Position numbers and translations under genes: made by a program. Positions 43,988-54,272 of a stretch of 64,000 bases of DNA are shown one piece after another (position 1 is the first letter of the stretch; the number at the start of each line of letters is the position of its first letter). The DNA comes from Amycolatopsis xylanica. Its GTDB lineage: Bacteria; Actinomycetota; Actinomycetes; Mycobacteriales; Pseudonocardiaceae. The DNA lies in assembly GCF_900107045.1 (NCBI RefSeq), contig NZ_FNON01000004.1, positions 434,001-498,000 on the forward strand, read 5' to 3'. The notes beneath the pieces were generated by a model that did no database searches, had not been told where the DNA came from, and worked only from the letters and a program-made list of their open reading frames with translations.

Positions 43988-45085
43988 TCAGGCGACGGAT
44001 CCGCCGTTGGCGACCTGCTGGTTGGTTTCCTCTTCGGCGGCGCCGCGGCCGAACTTCAGCAGCACGGCGCTGACCATGAACGACACGGCGGCGGCGATCG
44101 CCACGCCGAGGATCACCCCGAAGAAGCCGCCCTTCGGCGTCACCGCGAGCACGGCGATGATGCTGCCCGGCGACGGCGTCGCGGTGAGCCCGGCGCCGGT
44201 GATGCTGAAGACGAGCACGCCCGCCGCGCCACCGGCGATGGCCGCGAGGATCAGGCGCGGCGCGGCCAGGATGTACGGGAAGTAGATCTCGTGGATGCCG
44301 CCGAGGAACTGGATCAGCATCGCGCCGGGTGCGGTGGCCCGCGCGGTCTTGGCACCGAACAGCGTCAGCGCCAGCAGGATGCCGAAGCCGGGGCCGGGGT
44401 TCGGCTCGATCAGGAACGCGATCGACTTGCCCTGCTCCAGCGCCTGCTGCACGCCGAGCGGGCTGAGCACGCCGTGGTTGATCGCGTTGTTGAGGAACAG
44501 CACCTTCGCCGGTTCGACGATGATCGAGACCAGCGGCAGCAGGTTCGCCTCGACCAGCGTCCGCACGCCGGACCCGAGTGCCTTGGTGATGCCCTGCACC
44601 ACCGGGCCGATGGCGACCATGCCGAGAATGGCCATCGCGCCGCCGATGATGCCCGCGCTGAAATTGTTGACCAGCATCTTGAAGCCGGGGTGGGCCTTCG
44701 AGCCGACCTTGTCGTCCCAGAGCTTCAGCAGATACGCGGTGAGCGGGCCGATCGCCATGGCGCCGAGGAACATCGGGATGTCCGCGCCGACCACGATGCC
44801 GATGGTGGCCACCGCGCCGACGACGCCGCCGCGATGCCCGTGCACCAGCCGCCCGCCGGTGAAGCCGATCAGCACCGGCAGCAGGATCTTGATCATCGGC
44901 TCGACCAGCAGCGCGAACTTCGCGTTCGGCAGCCAGCCCGACGGGATGAACAGCGCGGTGATCAGGCCCCACGCGATGAACGCGCCGATATTGGGCATGA
45001 CCATGCCGGCGAGATGACCGCCGAAGCGCTGAACCGTGACCCTGGCCTGCTGCGCCCTGGACGGCGCGGTTTCCGATTTAGTCAT
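43988..45085 (-). CDS. mtlA: PTS mannitol-type EIIC permease
   Basis: 365 residues, six to eight membrane segments. Conserved motifs of mannitol EIIC: GMVMPNIGAFIAWGLITALF, LFLNNAINHGVLSPLG and GGIHEIYFPYILAAPRL. It imports a polyol and gives it to EIIB for phosphorylation. The C-terminal EIIB and EIIA domains of MtlA are encoded separately downstream. Gap to fruK is 31 bp. Confidence 0.93.
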   Translation of the reverse strand: MTKSETAPSRAQQARVTVQRFGGHLAGMVMPNIGAFIAWGLITALFIPSGWLPNAKFALLVEPMIKILLPVLIGFTGGRLVHGHRGGVVGAVATIGIVVGADIPMFLGAMAIGPLTAYLLKLWDDKVGSKAHPGFKMLVNNFSAGIIGGAMAILGMVAIGPVVQGITKALGSGVRTLVEANLLPLVSIIVEPAKVLFLNNAINHGVLSPLGVQQALEQGKSIAFLIEPNPGPGFGILLALTLFGAKTARATAPGAMLIQFLGGIHEIYFPYILAAPRLILAAIAGGAAGVLVFSITGAGLTATPSPGSIIAVLAVTPKGGFFGVILGVAIAAAVSFMVSAVLLKFGRGAAEEETNQQVANGGSVA

Positions 45086-45116
45086 CGTTGACTTCCCGCT
45101 TTTCTAGGAGTCTGTT

Positions 45117-46031
45117 CTAGGAATCGATGCGCGCGACGCGCACGACACGGCCCTTGATGTCTTCGACGCCCGGCATCGTGCTGCCGGGCAGTGAAACGGC
45201 GGCGGCACCCCAGGCGACGGCCTCGGAAAGCGCCTCCGGCCCTTGCCCGCCCGCGGACAGGAAACCGGCGAGCAGCGCGTCACCGGCTCCGACGGAACTG
45301 CGTACCTCGGCGGCGGCTTCGGCGTGCCAGACGCCTTCGCCGTCGACCAGCACCGCGCCTTCACCGCCGAGGCTGGCGAGCACCGCGCCGGCGCCGCGCT
45401 CGCGCAGTTCGTGCGCGGCGGCGACGACGTCGGCCATGGCGGGGAGTTCGCGCCCGACAGCCTCCTCCAGTTCGTGGAGGTTCGGCTTGATCAGCGCGGG
45501 TTGGGCGGCGACCGCCGCGACGAGCGCGGGACCGCTGGTGTCGACGGCCACGCGGACGCCTTCGCCGGTCAGCCTGGCGACCAGGTCGGCGTAGAAGTCC
45601 ACCGGCGCGCCCGGCGGGAGGCTGCCCGCGAGCACGACCCAGGTGGCGTCGGCGATGTTGGCCAGCGCGGCGTCCCGGATGGCCTCGGCGTCGGCCGGGG
45701 TCAGCGACGGACCGGCCTCGTTGAGCTTCGTGACGGTACCGTCCGGCTCCACCACGCTGACGTTGCAGCGCACCGACCCCGTTGTCGGCACCCGCACCAC
45801 GTCCACGCTGTCGGCGGTCAGCAGCGCGACGAGCTGGGCGCCCTCGGCTCCGCCGACCGGCACCACCGCACGCGTCTTGACGCCGTTGCGGACCAGCGCC
45901 CTGGCCACGTTGACGCCCTTGCCACCCGGGTGGACCTGCGTCCGCGACGCCCGGTGCAACTCGCCCCGCACCAGCCGGTCCACCTCGATGGTCCGGTCCA
46001 CGCTGGGGTTCGCCGTCACGGTCACGAACAC
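45117..46031 (-). CDS. fruK: 1-phosphofructokinase
   Basis: 304 residues of the PfkB family from a GTG with GAGGTGG upstream. N-terminal TVTANPSVDRTIEVDRL, sugar motif HPGGKGVNVARAL, and catalytic SVGAGDALLAGFL with the base Asp. FruK phosphorylates fructose 1-phosphate to fructose 1,6-bisphosphate. It is the first gene of the transcript fruK - EIIC - EIIB - EIIA - dehydrogenase - ptsI (- ptsH). Combined with a mannitol EIIC this suggests the dehydrogenase makes fructose 1-phosphate. Confidence 0.9.
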   Translation of the reverse strand: MFVTVTANPSVDRTIEVDRLVRGELHRASRTQVHPGGKGVNVARALVRNGVKTRAVVPVGGAEGAQLVALLTADSVDVVRVPTTGSVRCNVSVVEPDGTVTKLNEAGPSLTPADAEAIRDAALANIADATWVVLAGSLPPGAPVDFYADLVARLTGEGVRVAVDTSGPALVAAVAAQPALIKPNLHELEEAVGRELPAMADVVAAAHELRERGAGAVLASLGGEGAVLVDGEGVWHAEAAAEVRSSVGAGDALLAGFLSAGGQGPEALSEAVAWGAAAVSLPGSTMPGVEDIKGRVVRVARIDS

Positions 46032-46073
46032 GCGTACACCACCTCACACTCACACCGGATGTTGGTTTGAGTG

Positions 46074-46102
46074 ATTTTGCATGGTTCTACGTGGGTTTAC
46101 AA
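46074..46102 (-). promoter_or_regulatory. Candidate promoter of the fruK-PTS operon
   Basis: On the minus strand TTGTAA (46102-46097), 17-bp spacer, CAAAAT (46079-46074), about 42 bp before the fruK GTG. The AT-rich TCAAACCAACATC just downstream may be a repressor site. Confidence 0.45.
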
Positions 46103-46319
46103 CCCCAGTTGCCCAAACGGCCGGTCCGGATGTCCCTTCGGACACACCGAACCGGCCGTTCACCTGCGGTTTAGCTGTTAAGTTGAGCAACCAGACAAAG
46201 ATAAATCAACATGTTCGGACATCCAGATCACCGCTCCCGGATCCCGGGCGGGCGGGCGTTCACTCCTTGAGCCCTACCTGGTGATCTTCGCGATCGTGGG
46301 CTCGGCTTGGGCGTGGGGG

Positions 46320-46363
46320 TCGTGAGTGTTCCGACCGGTTCTAACCGGCCAAAACGCTCACGA
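46320..46363. repeat. 44-bp dispersed palindrome, copy 5
   Basis: CT centre; left arm TCGTGAGTGTTCCGACC, right arm with AAAACGCTC, so arms differ at several places. It lies 40 bp after the glmS stop and could end that transcript. Confidence 0.85.
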
Positions 46364-46402
46364 CCCCGGCTCACGACGAGCGACTTCGCCGGACATCGAG
46401 GC

Positions 46403-48226
<1,824 letters not shown>

Positions 48227-48241
48227 ACGTTGACTCCTTGG

Positions 48242-48511
48242 TTAGCCGTAGACGATCCGGCGCAGCTGCCGCTCGGTCGGCGGCACCGGCGCGACCGGCC
48301 TGCCCGCGAGCTCGCGGGCGATCTCAGGCCAGATCTGCGGGTTCTTGCGCCCGCGGCGGCGCAGTTCGGCATGCCGCCTGCGCACGAACTGCTCCGTGGT
48401 CTCGCTGAAGTACGCGACCACGTCCGCGACGACGCGCGCCGCCGTCTCCGCGGGCAGGCCCGCCGACATGGCGATGTAGCGCGTCAGCTCCGCGTGCGGT
48501 GCCGGATCCAT
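48242..48511 (-). CDS. Small conserved-looking protein upstream of glmS (89 aa)
   Basis: 89 residues, ATG with AAGGTGG upstream. The sequence is helical and basic in its C-terminal half (VRRRHAELRRRGRKNPQIWP; ERQLRRIVYG). The gap to glmS is only 15 bp, so the two are co-transcribed. The basic, Trp-containing motif could bind nucleic acid, but no known domain was recognised. The start is supported by the ribosome site and by the short distance to the palindrome at 48552. Confidence 0.6.
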   Translation of the reverse strand: MDPAPHAELTRYIAMSAGLPAETAARVVADVVAYFSETTEQFVRRRHAELRRRGRKNPQIWPEIARELAGRPVAPVPPTERQLRRIVYG

Positions 48512-48551
48512 CAGGCCACCTTGGCACCGCGGGATTCACTGGGCCAAATTT

Positions 48552-48571
48552 CTTGCCCGATTTCGGGCAAG
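48552..48571. promoter_or_regulatory. Perfect 20-bp palindrome between glmS operon and DeoR gene
   Basis: CTTGCCCGA - TT - TCGGGCAAG, 9-bp perfect arms with a 2-bp centre, in the 145 bp between the divergent 89-residue gene and the DeoR gene. Its size and position fit an operator for a dimeric regulator of both transcripts. It matches neither dispersed repeat family. Confidence 0.55.
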
Positions 48572-48656
48572 AGTGAGTTCCGGCGCACACCGGTGGACGA
48601 ACGGACAGTTTCCCACATAAACTCACACAGACGGACTCTTGATCACGGGGGTGCAG

Positions 48657-49421
48657 GTGTACGCACAGGAGCGGCAGCAACTCATCCTCGACCGCGCCCG
48701 CCTCAACGGCAGGGTCGACGTCGCCGCGCTGGCCGAAGAGTTCGCCGTCACCATGGAGACCATCCGCCGCGACCTCACGGTCCTCGAGCAGCACGGCGTG
48801 CTCCGCCGGGTCCACGGCGGCGCGATCCCGGCCGAACGTCTCGGCTTCGAGGCCGCCGTCGAAACCCGCGAAGGCGTGATGACGTCCGAAAAGGACCGCA
48901 TCGCCAAGGCCGCGCTGGAGCAACTCCCCGCCGGGGGCGGCACGATCCTCCTCGACGCGGGCACGACGACGGCCCGTCTCGCGGCCCTGTTGCCGCCCGA
49001 CTGCGAGATGACGGTCGTGACGCATTCGGTCGGCATCGCGATGACGCTGGCGACGCGGGCGAACCTGACGGTGATGCTGGTCGGCGGTCGTCTCCGCGGG
49101 CGGACCTTGGCCTCGGTCGACGCGTGGGCGTTGCACGCGCTGAGCGACACCTACGTCGACGTGGCTTTCCTTGGCACGAACGGCTTTTCGGTCGCCCGCG
49201 GCCTGACGACGCCGGACTCGGCCGAGGCGATGGTCAAGCGCGCGGCCATCTCCGCGGCGCGCCGCTGCGTGCTCCTTGCCGACCACACGAAGGCGGGCAA
49301 CGACCAGTTCGCCCGCTTTGGCACCTTGGCCGACTTGGACATCCTCATCACGGACTCGGCGCTCGACACCGACCTGGCCACGGAGATCGCGGCCGCGGGC
49401 CCCCAGGTCATCACGGTGTAA
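48657..49421 (+). CDS. DeoR-family regulator, copy 3, next to glmS
   Basis: 254 residues from the GTG at 48657 (a TTG 18 bp upstream is a weaker choice). Same family and layout as the genes at 30349 and 39388: VYAQERQQLILDRARLNG, METIRRDLTVLEQHG, LDAGTTTARLAALL and LADHTKAGNDQFARFGTL. Divergent from the glmS operon, with a palindromic site between them. Control of amino-sugar or PTS genes by a phosphosugar is likely. Confidence 0.9.
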   Translation: MYAQERQQLILDRARLNGRVDVAALAEEFAVTMETIRRDLTVLEQHGVLRRVHGGAIPAERLGFEAAVETREGVMTSEKDRIAKAALEQLPAGGGTILLDAGTTTARLAALLPPDCEMTVVTHSVGIAMTLATRANLTVMLVGGRLRGRTLASVDAWALHALSDTYVDVAFLGTNGFSVARGLTTPDSAEAMVKRAAISAARRCVLLADHTKAGNDQFARFGTLADLDILITDSALDTDLATEIAAAGPQVITV

Positions 49422-49425
49422 GGGG

Positions 49426-49469
49426 TCGTGAGTGTTTTAGCCGGTTAGAACCGGCCGGAACACTCACGA
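49426..49469. repeat. 44-bp palindrome, copy 6, between convergent genes
   Basis: AG centre. It begins 4 bp after the DeoR stop (49421) and contains the stop codon of the flavoprotein gene on the other strand (49464-49466). Left arm TCGTGAGTGTTTTAGCC differs from the right arm. Confidence 0.87.
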
Positions 49470-50648
49470 GCCCTTGGGGACCCAGGTGTGGTCGGGGTCG
49501 GCGGCGGCGAGGATGGCCTCGCGGTCGCCCGTGGGCGGGTAGATGCGCTGCTCGTTGATCGTGCGCTTGAGGGTTTTCGCGTCGGGGCCGGTGAGCACGA
49601 CCGTCCGCTCCCAGCCCGTGCTGAGCAGCGCGCCCGCCGGGCCGAGGTCGAGGCAGGTCGCGTACGGCTCGGCGGTGAACGGGGTGACCGGCAACCCGAG
49701 CAACTCCGCCGCCGCGTTGTGGCCCGCGCGCTTGCCGAGCGGGATCGCGTGCTGGCAACTCGGCAGCGTGACGTGGCCGTCGCCGGTCTCGGCGGCCGCG
49801 ACGTCGCCCGCCGCGAACACCGACGGGGCTTCGGGCACGCGCAGGTGCCGGTCGACGTGCAGCCTGCCCAGCGCGTCGAGACTGCCGCCGACCTTCGCCG
49901 CGAGCGGGCTCGCGGCCACGCCCGCCGTCCAGACCACCGTGTGCGCCTCGATGACCGCGCCGTCGCTCAGCATCACCGCACCCGGCGTGACCCGCCGGAT
50001 GCCGGTGCCGAGCAGCACCTCGACGCCGAGCGAGCCCAGCGCGGCCGAGATCACCTCGCGTGGCCCCGAGCCGAGCCGGGGCGACAGCCGGTCGGCCAGC
50101 TCGACCAGGCACACCTTGACCGGCTCTCCCCCGGCGACGGCCTTCAGGCGCGACACCAGCTCGCAGGCGACCTCGACGCCGGTGAACCCGGACCCGGCCA
50201 CCACCGCCGTGTACTCGCCGGACGAAAGCTCACGCAGGTGCGCGTCGAGTGCGGTCGCGCCGCCGAGAGTGTCGACGTCATGCACGAGTTCCGCGCCCTC
50301 GAAGACCGGGCGCCGCACATCGCTCCCGGTCGCCACCACGAGGCGCCGGAAGGGTTCCCACTCGCTGCGGCCGTCCGCGAACACCAGCTCGACGCACTGG
50401 TCGGCGAGATTCACGCCGGTCACCGCCGCCTGTTCGCGCCGGACACCCAGGGGGCCGAGCACGTCGTCCAGCGGGACCCGCATCCGCGCGGGATCGGCTT
50501 CGTACAAGCGGGGCCTGATCACCAGGTCCGGCCCGGTCGACACGAGCAGCACGTCGAGCGGCAGCCGGGCCTCGGCGGCCAGGCGCGACGCGGCCATCGC
50601 GCTCCACAGCCCGGCGAAGCCGCCTCCGGCGATCACGAGGTCAGCCAT
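49464..50648 (-). CDS. NAD(P)/FAD-dependent oxidoreductase, NDH-2 type
   Basis: 394 residues from the ATG at 50648. FAD site at the start (LVIAGGGFAGLWSAMAASRL), NAD(P) site at ~160 (TAVVAGSGFTGVEVACELVS), and the second FAD motif RHLRVPEAPSVFAAGDVAAAE split across the C-half. The layout is that of type II NADH dehydrogenases and related quinone reductases. It lacks an evident C-terminal membrane helix. The gene overlaps the end of the MFS gene by 8 bp, so both are in one transcript. Its last codon and stop come from a 44-bp palindrome. Confidence 0.82.
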   Translation of the reverse strand: MADLVIAGGGFAGLWSAMAASRLAAEARLPLDVLLVSTGPDLVIRPRLYEADPARMRVPLDDVLGPLGVRREQAAVTGVNLADQCVELVFADGRSEWEPFRRLVVATGSDVRRPVFEGAELVHDVDTLGGATALDAHLRELSSGEYTAVVAGSGFTGVEVACELVSRLKAVAGGEPVKVCLVELADRLSPRLGSGPREVISAALGSLGVEVLLGTGIRRVTPGAVMLSDGAVIEAHTVVWTAGVAASPLAAKVGGSLDALGRLHVDRHLRVPEAPSVFAAGDVAAAETGDGHVTLPSCQHAIPLGKRAGHNAAAELLGLPVTPFTAEPYATCLDLGPAGALLSTGWERTVVLTGPDAKTLKRTINEQRIYPPTGDREAILAAADPDHTWVPKGS

Positions 50649-51768
50649 GGTGTTGCAGTTCCTTTCGGTGGACACGTTCGGGCAGAGTGCGGCTGAGCAG
50701 CCAGGCCGCCGCGGGCAACACGGTCAGGCAGGCCAGCGCGACGCGCAACGAAGTCGCCTCGGCCAGCGCGGCGACGGCCATCGCGAACACCCCGCCCGCC
50801 GACACCGCGAGCCCGAGTGTCACGCCGCTCGCGGTCGCCGCCCGGCTCGGCAGGTAGTCCTGGCCGAGCGTGATGTGCAGCGAGAACGGCACGTACAGCG
50901 CCAGCCCGGCGAGGAACACCAGCACGTAGACCGCCAGCCCCGGCACGAGCGCGACGCCGGGTACGAGGAAAGTCGCTGCGGCGTAAGCGATCCGCAGGGT
51001 GCGCACCCGGCCCCACCGCCGCGCCAGCCGTCCGCCCAGCACGGTGCCGACCGCACCGCCCGCGAACAGCGCGCCGATCGTGACGGCCGCCGAGCCGCCC
51101 GGACGTTGCGCGACGAACAGCCCGACGAAGGTGCTCAGTCCGATGTAGACGATGGACCGGAAGACCGTCACCGCGGTCAGGCGCAGGAACGAAGGCCAAT
51201 CGTTCGCGGCTCGCGTCTCGGCCGACACGGGAGCCCGTTTCCCTTGGCGCAGCAAGGGTACGGTCACCGCGATGCCGAGCAAGGCGGGCAGCACGAGCAC
51301 CGGCGTCGCGGCAAGTCCGCCCCACGCCAGCACCGGTGCGGCGAGCAGCGGCGCGGCGGCGAAGCCGAGATTGCCACCGAGCGAGAACCAGCTCACGTCA
51401 CCTGTCGCCCGTGCCAGCCGCGCCGCCTCCGGGTGATACGCGGCCACCCCGATCCCGGACACCGCGATCACCAGCAGCGTCGCGAAGTACGAGTCGACGA
51501 GTCCGACCAGGCACGCGCCGAGCCCGGCCATCGCCATGCCAGCCGGGATGAGCCACGGGACGCGCAGCCGGTCCGACGCGAGCCCGAACAGCGGCTGGGT
51601 GAGCGCGGACAGCGCGGTCGCCGCGAGCACGAACCCGGAGACCGCCGAGTAGTCGTAATTCCGTTCCAGCACAAGGAAAGGCAGCAGCACCGGGATGAGG
51701 CCCTGATACAGGTCGACCGTGGCGTGCCCGGCCGAGACCAGGACCGTCGGCAGTCGTCCGTTGCTCAT
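50641..51768 (-). CDS. MFS transporter, fosmidomycin-resistance-like
   Basis: 375 residues with about eleven or twelve membrane segments. The opening HATVDLYQGLIPVLLPFLV and the AYHPEAARLARATG loop are typical of Fsr-type exporters. It probably exports a drug-like compound or a metabolite. No ribosome site is clear and the leader is short. It is divergent from an AraC regulator with only 54 bp between starts, so that regulator probably controls it and the downstream flavoprotein. Confidence 0.85.
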   Translation of the reverse strand: MSNGRLPTVLVSAGHATVDLYQGLIPVLLPFLVLERNYDYSAVSGFVLAATALSALTQPLFGLASDRLRVPWLIPAGMAMAGLGACLVGLVDSYFATLLVIAVSGIGVAAYHPEAARLARATGDVSWFSLGGNLGFAAAPLLAAPVLAWGGLAATPVLVLPALLGIAVTVPLLRQGKRAPVSAETRAANDWPSFLRLTAVTVFRSIVYIGLSTFVGLFVAQRPGGSAAVTIGALFAGGAVGTVLGGRLARRWGRVRTLRIAYAAATFLVPGVALVPGLAVYVLVFLAGLALYVPFSLHITLGQDYLPSRAATASGVTLGLAVSAGGVFAMAVAALAEATSLRVALACLTVLPAAAWLLSRTLPERVHRKELQHHG

Positions 51769-51822
51769 GACGAGCAGCTTGCCGCCACCACAGCTGGCCG
51801 ACTTCCACTATTCTGTCAAACT

Positions 51823-52560
51823 ATGTCGGATTCCCGCCATCAGCCCGCCGCGCCGACCGCGCTCCGGCGGCTGATGAGCGGCGCCCGGATCGACCGGCAC
51901 CGCCACGACGATCACCAGATCGTGTACGCCGCCAGTGGTGTCCTGTCCGTCAGCACCGACAGCGGCACCTGGATCGCGCCGGCCACGCGCGCGATCTGGA
52001 TTCCGGCCGGGACATCGCACGAGCACCGCGCCTACGGGCGGACCGACCTGCATCTGGTCGGCTTGCCCGCGTCCGACAACCCGCTGGAGCTGGACACCCC
52101 GGCCGTGCTGTCCGTCGGCCCGCTGCTGCGCGAGCTGATCATCGCCTACACCACGGAGCCGTCGGACGGCAGCGCGGAACGCGCACGGATCCGCGCCGTG
52201 CTGCTCGATCGGCTCCGGCACTCCCCGCAGCAGCCGCTCCGGCTGCCGACCGCGCGAGACGGCAGGCTGGCCGCCGTCTGCGCCGCGCTCGACGCCGATC
52301 CGGCGGACAACCGCTCACTCGCCGAACTCGGCGCCGAAGCCGGCGCCAGCGAGCGGACCCTGTCGCGGCTGTTCCGCGCCGAGTTCGCGATGACGTTCCC
52401 GCAGTGGCGAACCCAGCTGCGGCTGCATCACGCGTTGGTGCTGCTGGCCGAAGACCACCCCGTCACCACCGTGGCGCACCGCTGCGGCTGGGCCTCGCCG
52501 AGCGCCTTCATCGATGTGTTCAGGCAGGCCTTCGGCCACACACCCGGCCGGAACCGTTAG
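51823..52560 (+). CDS. AraC-family regulator divergent from the MFS gene
   Basis: 245 residues from the ATG at 51823. An N-terminal cupin-like sensor (RHRHDDHQIVYAASGVLSVS; AIWIPAGTSHEHRAYG) is followed by the AraC helix-turn-helix pair (LAELGAEAGASERTLSRLFR; TTVAHRCGWASPSAFIDVFR). TATTCT at 51809 is a possible -10 box, which would give an almost leaderless message, in line with the missing ribosome site. The stop codon overlaps the stop of the convergent secreted-protein gene by 4 bp. Confidence 0.9.
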   Translation: MSDSRHQPAAPTALRRLMSGARIDRHRHDDHQIVYAASGVLSVSTDSGTWIAPATRAIWIPAGTSHEHRAYGRTDLHLVGLPASDNPLELDTPAVLSVGPLLRELIIAYTTEPSDGSAERARIRAVLLDRLRHSPQQPLRLPTARDGRLAAVCAALDADPADNRSLAELGAEAGASERTLSRLFRAEFAMTFPQWRTQLRLHHALVLLAEDHPVTTVAHRCGWASPSAFIDVFRQAFGHTPGRNR

Positions 52561-53903
52561 CAGGCAAGGGTTCCGGCGCGCAACGCGTGACCGCCGTCGT
52601 TGCCGTCGTCAGCCCAGAGGACCTGCTTGCTCCCCGCCACGCAGGACGGTGAAATGGCGAAGCCCTCGTTGTTGTAGTCCGGCATCCCGCTCGGCCGCTC
52701 ATAGACGGCGGTCGCGGCGAAGCGGCCCTGCGCGTCGATGTCGAGCGTCGCGGTGCGGCCGTGGCAGGTGTCATCGCAGGCCGCCCAGAGGTGCCCGGTC
52801 GCCGCGTCGAACTCGAGATCCATGACCGCCGCGAACCCGGTCGAGATCGTGGCGACGCGGGTGAAACCGCCGCCGGACTGGGTGAGCGCGTAGGCGTAGA
52901 CCGTGCCATTGGCTTCCAGGCCCGCGAAGTACAAGCCACTGCCGCGGCCGGGGTAGCTGCCCGGGTTGTAGGCGGCGTTGGTGTGTTCGTCGCGGAACCC
53001 GTGCGCGGTAAGGAAAGTGTCCGGAATCCAGGAGATGCCTTCGAGCCCGCTGTTCGCCGCGACGGACGGCAGGTCCCCGGTGAGGTTCCACTCCGCGGTC
53101 GCGGTGAGCGTGCTCGCGGTGGAGTTCGGGTCGAAGCGCAGGATCTTCAGCGCGCTGACGGTGTCATTGCCGTTGTCACGCTCGGTCGCCGCGAACAGCC
53201 CGTCCGGCGTGACGACCACGCCTTCCGCGTCCGGGTCGCCCTTGCCGTTGGCGAAGCGGAGCGGCTTGGCGGACTCGGCACGCCACGCCGACCCGTTGGG
53301 CACCAGGCGATAGAGCGTGCCAGGACCGTTCTTCACCGCCCACACCACCCCGGCGCTCTCGAACGAGAGCCCGCTCAGGTTGGCGCCGAAGGCATTCGCG
53401 CCGTCCGCGACGCTGACCGCCGTGCCGCCGGGCCAGGCAGCGGTGACCACGGGGCAGGCGTTCGGCGCGCCCTTGGTCGGCGCGGTGGTCGTCTTGAACG
53501 CCCCGGTTCCGTTGGGACAGCGGCCATACGTGGTGCTCGCGTGCGAGGACCAGCTGTACGAGTCGACGAGCGTCGACCCACCCGGCAGGTACAGCCGCGC
53601 CGAATCGACGCTGCCCAGCCCGTACGCCGACTCGACGTCGAACGCCTTGTGAGCGCCCGGAGCCAGCGAGGTCCCCGACGGGATCGTGAAGACGTGCGCG
53701 TCGTCGTTGTCCTTGAGCACCCAGCCGGAGAGGTCGGCCGTGGTGGCGTCGAGGTTGACCAGCTCGACCCAGTCCCCCGGCGAGCCGCCGCTGGACTCGA
53801 CCTCGTTGATCCGCACCTGCGCGGCCGCTTGCGCCACGGACGGCGCGACGGCCAATCCCAGCACGATCGCGGACAACGTCGCAAGGATGACTTTTCCACG
53901 CAA
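52557..53903 (-). CDS. Secreted lamin-tail / beta-propeller protein
   Basis: 448 residues from a TTG start at 53903, chosen because AGGAG lies 7 nt upstream; a longer frame would translate the repeat at 53989. Signal peptide (ILATLSAIVLGLAVAPSVAQAA). Residues ~30-140 are a lamin-tail domain (VRINEVESSGGSPGDWVELV; DLSGWVLKDNDDAHVFTIP). Residues ~150-445 look like a beta-propeller (DPDAEGVVVTPDGLFAATE; GLEGISWIPDTF), as in SdiA-regulated or phytase-like esterases. No catalytic residues can be assigned. It is probably an extracellular nucleic-acid- or phosphate-related protein; the function is uncertain. Confidence 0.75.
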   Translation of the reverse strand: MRGKVILATLSAIVLGLAVAPSVAQAAAQVRINEVESSGGSPGDWVELVNLDATTADLSGWVLKDNDDAHVFTIPSGTSLAPGAHKAFDVESAYGLGSVDSARLYLPGGSTLVDSYSWSSHASTTYGRCPNGTGAFKTTTAPTKGAPNACPVVTAAWPGGTAVSVADGANAFGANLSGLSFESAGVVWAVKNGPGTLYRLVPNGSAWRAESAKPLRFANGKGDPDAEGVVVTPDGLFAATERDNGNDTVSALKILRFDPNSTASTLTATAEWNLTGDLPSVAANSGLEGISWIPDTFLTAHGFRDEHTNAAYNPGSYPGRGSGLYFAGLEANGTVYAYALTQSGGGFTRVATISTGFAAVMDLEFDAATGHLWAACDDTCHGRTATLDIDAQGRFAATAVYERPSGMPDYNNEGFAISPSCVAGSKQVLWADDGNDGGHALRAGTLAC

Positions 53904-53988
53904 GATGGCACTCCTGTTCGCCGGGCGTCCCGGGAAGCCTTCCCCACTCCGGCGACCCACAGCTGAACACCCGGCCAACAACACGGGG

Positions 53989-54032
53989 TCGTGAGTGTTC
54001 CGACCGGTTCTAATCGGCGAAAACACTCACGA
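53989..54032. repeat. 44-bp palindrome, copy 7
   Basis: CT centre; right arm reads AATCGGCGAAAACACTC, the most degenerate of the cluster. Confidence 0.82.
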
Positions 54033-54080
54033 CCCCCTCAACCGCAGCGCGCCCGCACGCGCGTGGCCACCGCCTGCGGG

Positions 54081-54124
54081 TCGTGAGCGTTGCGGGCGGT
54101 TAGAACCGCCCGCAACGCTCACGA
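54081..54124. repeat. 44-bp palindrome, copy 8
   Basis: Perfect palindrome with an AG centre, the GCGTTGCGGGCGG variant identical to copy 2 at 13610. Confidence 0.88.
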
Positions 54125-54190
54125 CCCCCTTCGCGCCGCTCCCCGAGTGCCGACTACGCACCGAGGGCCCCTCTCGCCGCACGGGCCAGA

Positions 54191-54217
54191 CCGGGATAAA
54201 GCCCGCTAAATCCCGGG
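54191..54217. repeat. Single GATAAAGC palindrome, degenerate
   Basis: One monomer only, CCGGGATAAAGC then CC then GCTAAATCCCGGG; one arm carries TAAA for TTTA. It shows that the pair can exist as a monomer. Confidence 0.75.
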
Positions 54218-54226
54218 CCAGCGGGG

Positions 54227-54270
54227 TCGTGAGTGTTCCGGCCGGTTAGAACCGGCCGGAACACTCACGA
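54227..54270. repeat. 44-bp palindrome, copy 9, at the catalase 3' end
   Basis: Perfect palindrome with an AG centre. It ends 2 bp from the catalase stop codon (54273-54275), so it could be the terminator of that gene. Confidence 0.88.
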
Positions 54271-54272
54271 GG

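Larger units (their letters stand above)
46032..46402. other. Control region upstream of fruK, no gene seen
   Basis: 371 bp between the fruK start and the glmS stop, both read on the minus strand. It contains the fruK promoter candidate and, at about 46061 and 46203, two oppositely placed AT-rich stretches (GTTGGTTTGAGTGATTTTGC; GATAAATCAACATGTTCGG) that could be DeoR-type operators, plus a 44-bp palindrome at 46320. The part 46110-46300 holds no convincing open frame. Confidence 0.5.
53904..54272. other. Gene-free cluster of four palindromic repeats
   Basis: 369 bp between the secreted-protein start and the catalase stop. It contains three 44-bp palindromes (53989, 54081, 54227) and a single degenerate GATAAAGC palindrome (54191). 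Open frames here only translate the repeats, for example MFSPIRTGRNTHDP. Confidence 0.8.

Noticed and set aside
48512..48656. glmS ribozyme/riboswitch
   Set aside because: No conserved ribozyme core could be traced, and an 89-residue gene lies between this region and glmS.
53904..54026. N-terminal extension of the secreted protein (MFSPIRTGRNTHDP)
   Set aside because: Encoded by a dispersed palindrome; the TTG at 53903 has a good ribosome site and is followed by a signal peptide.
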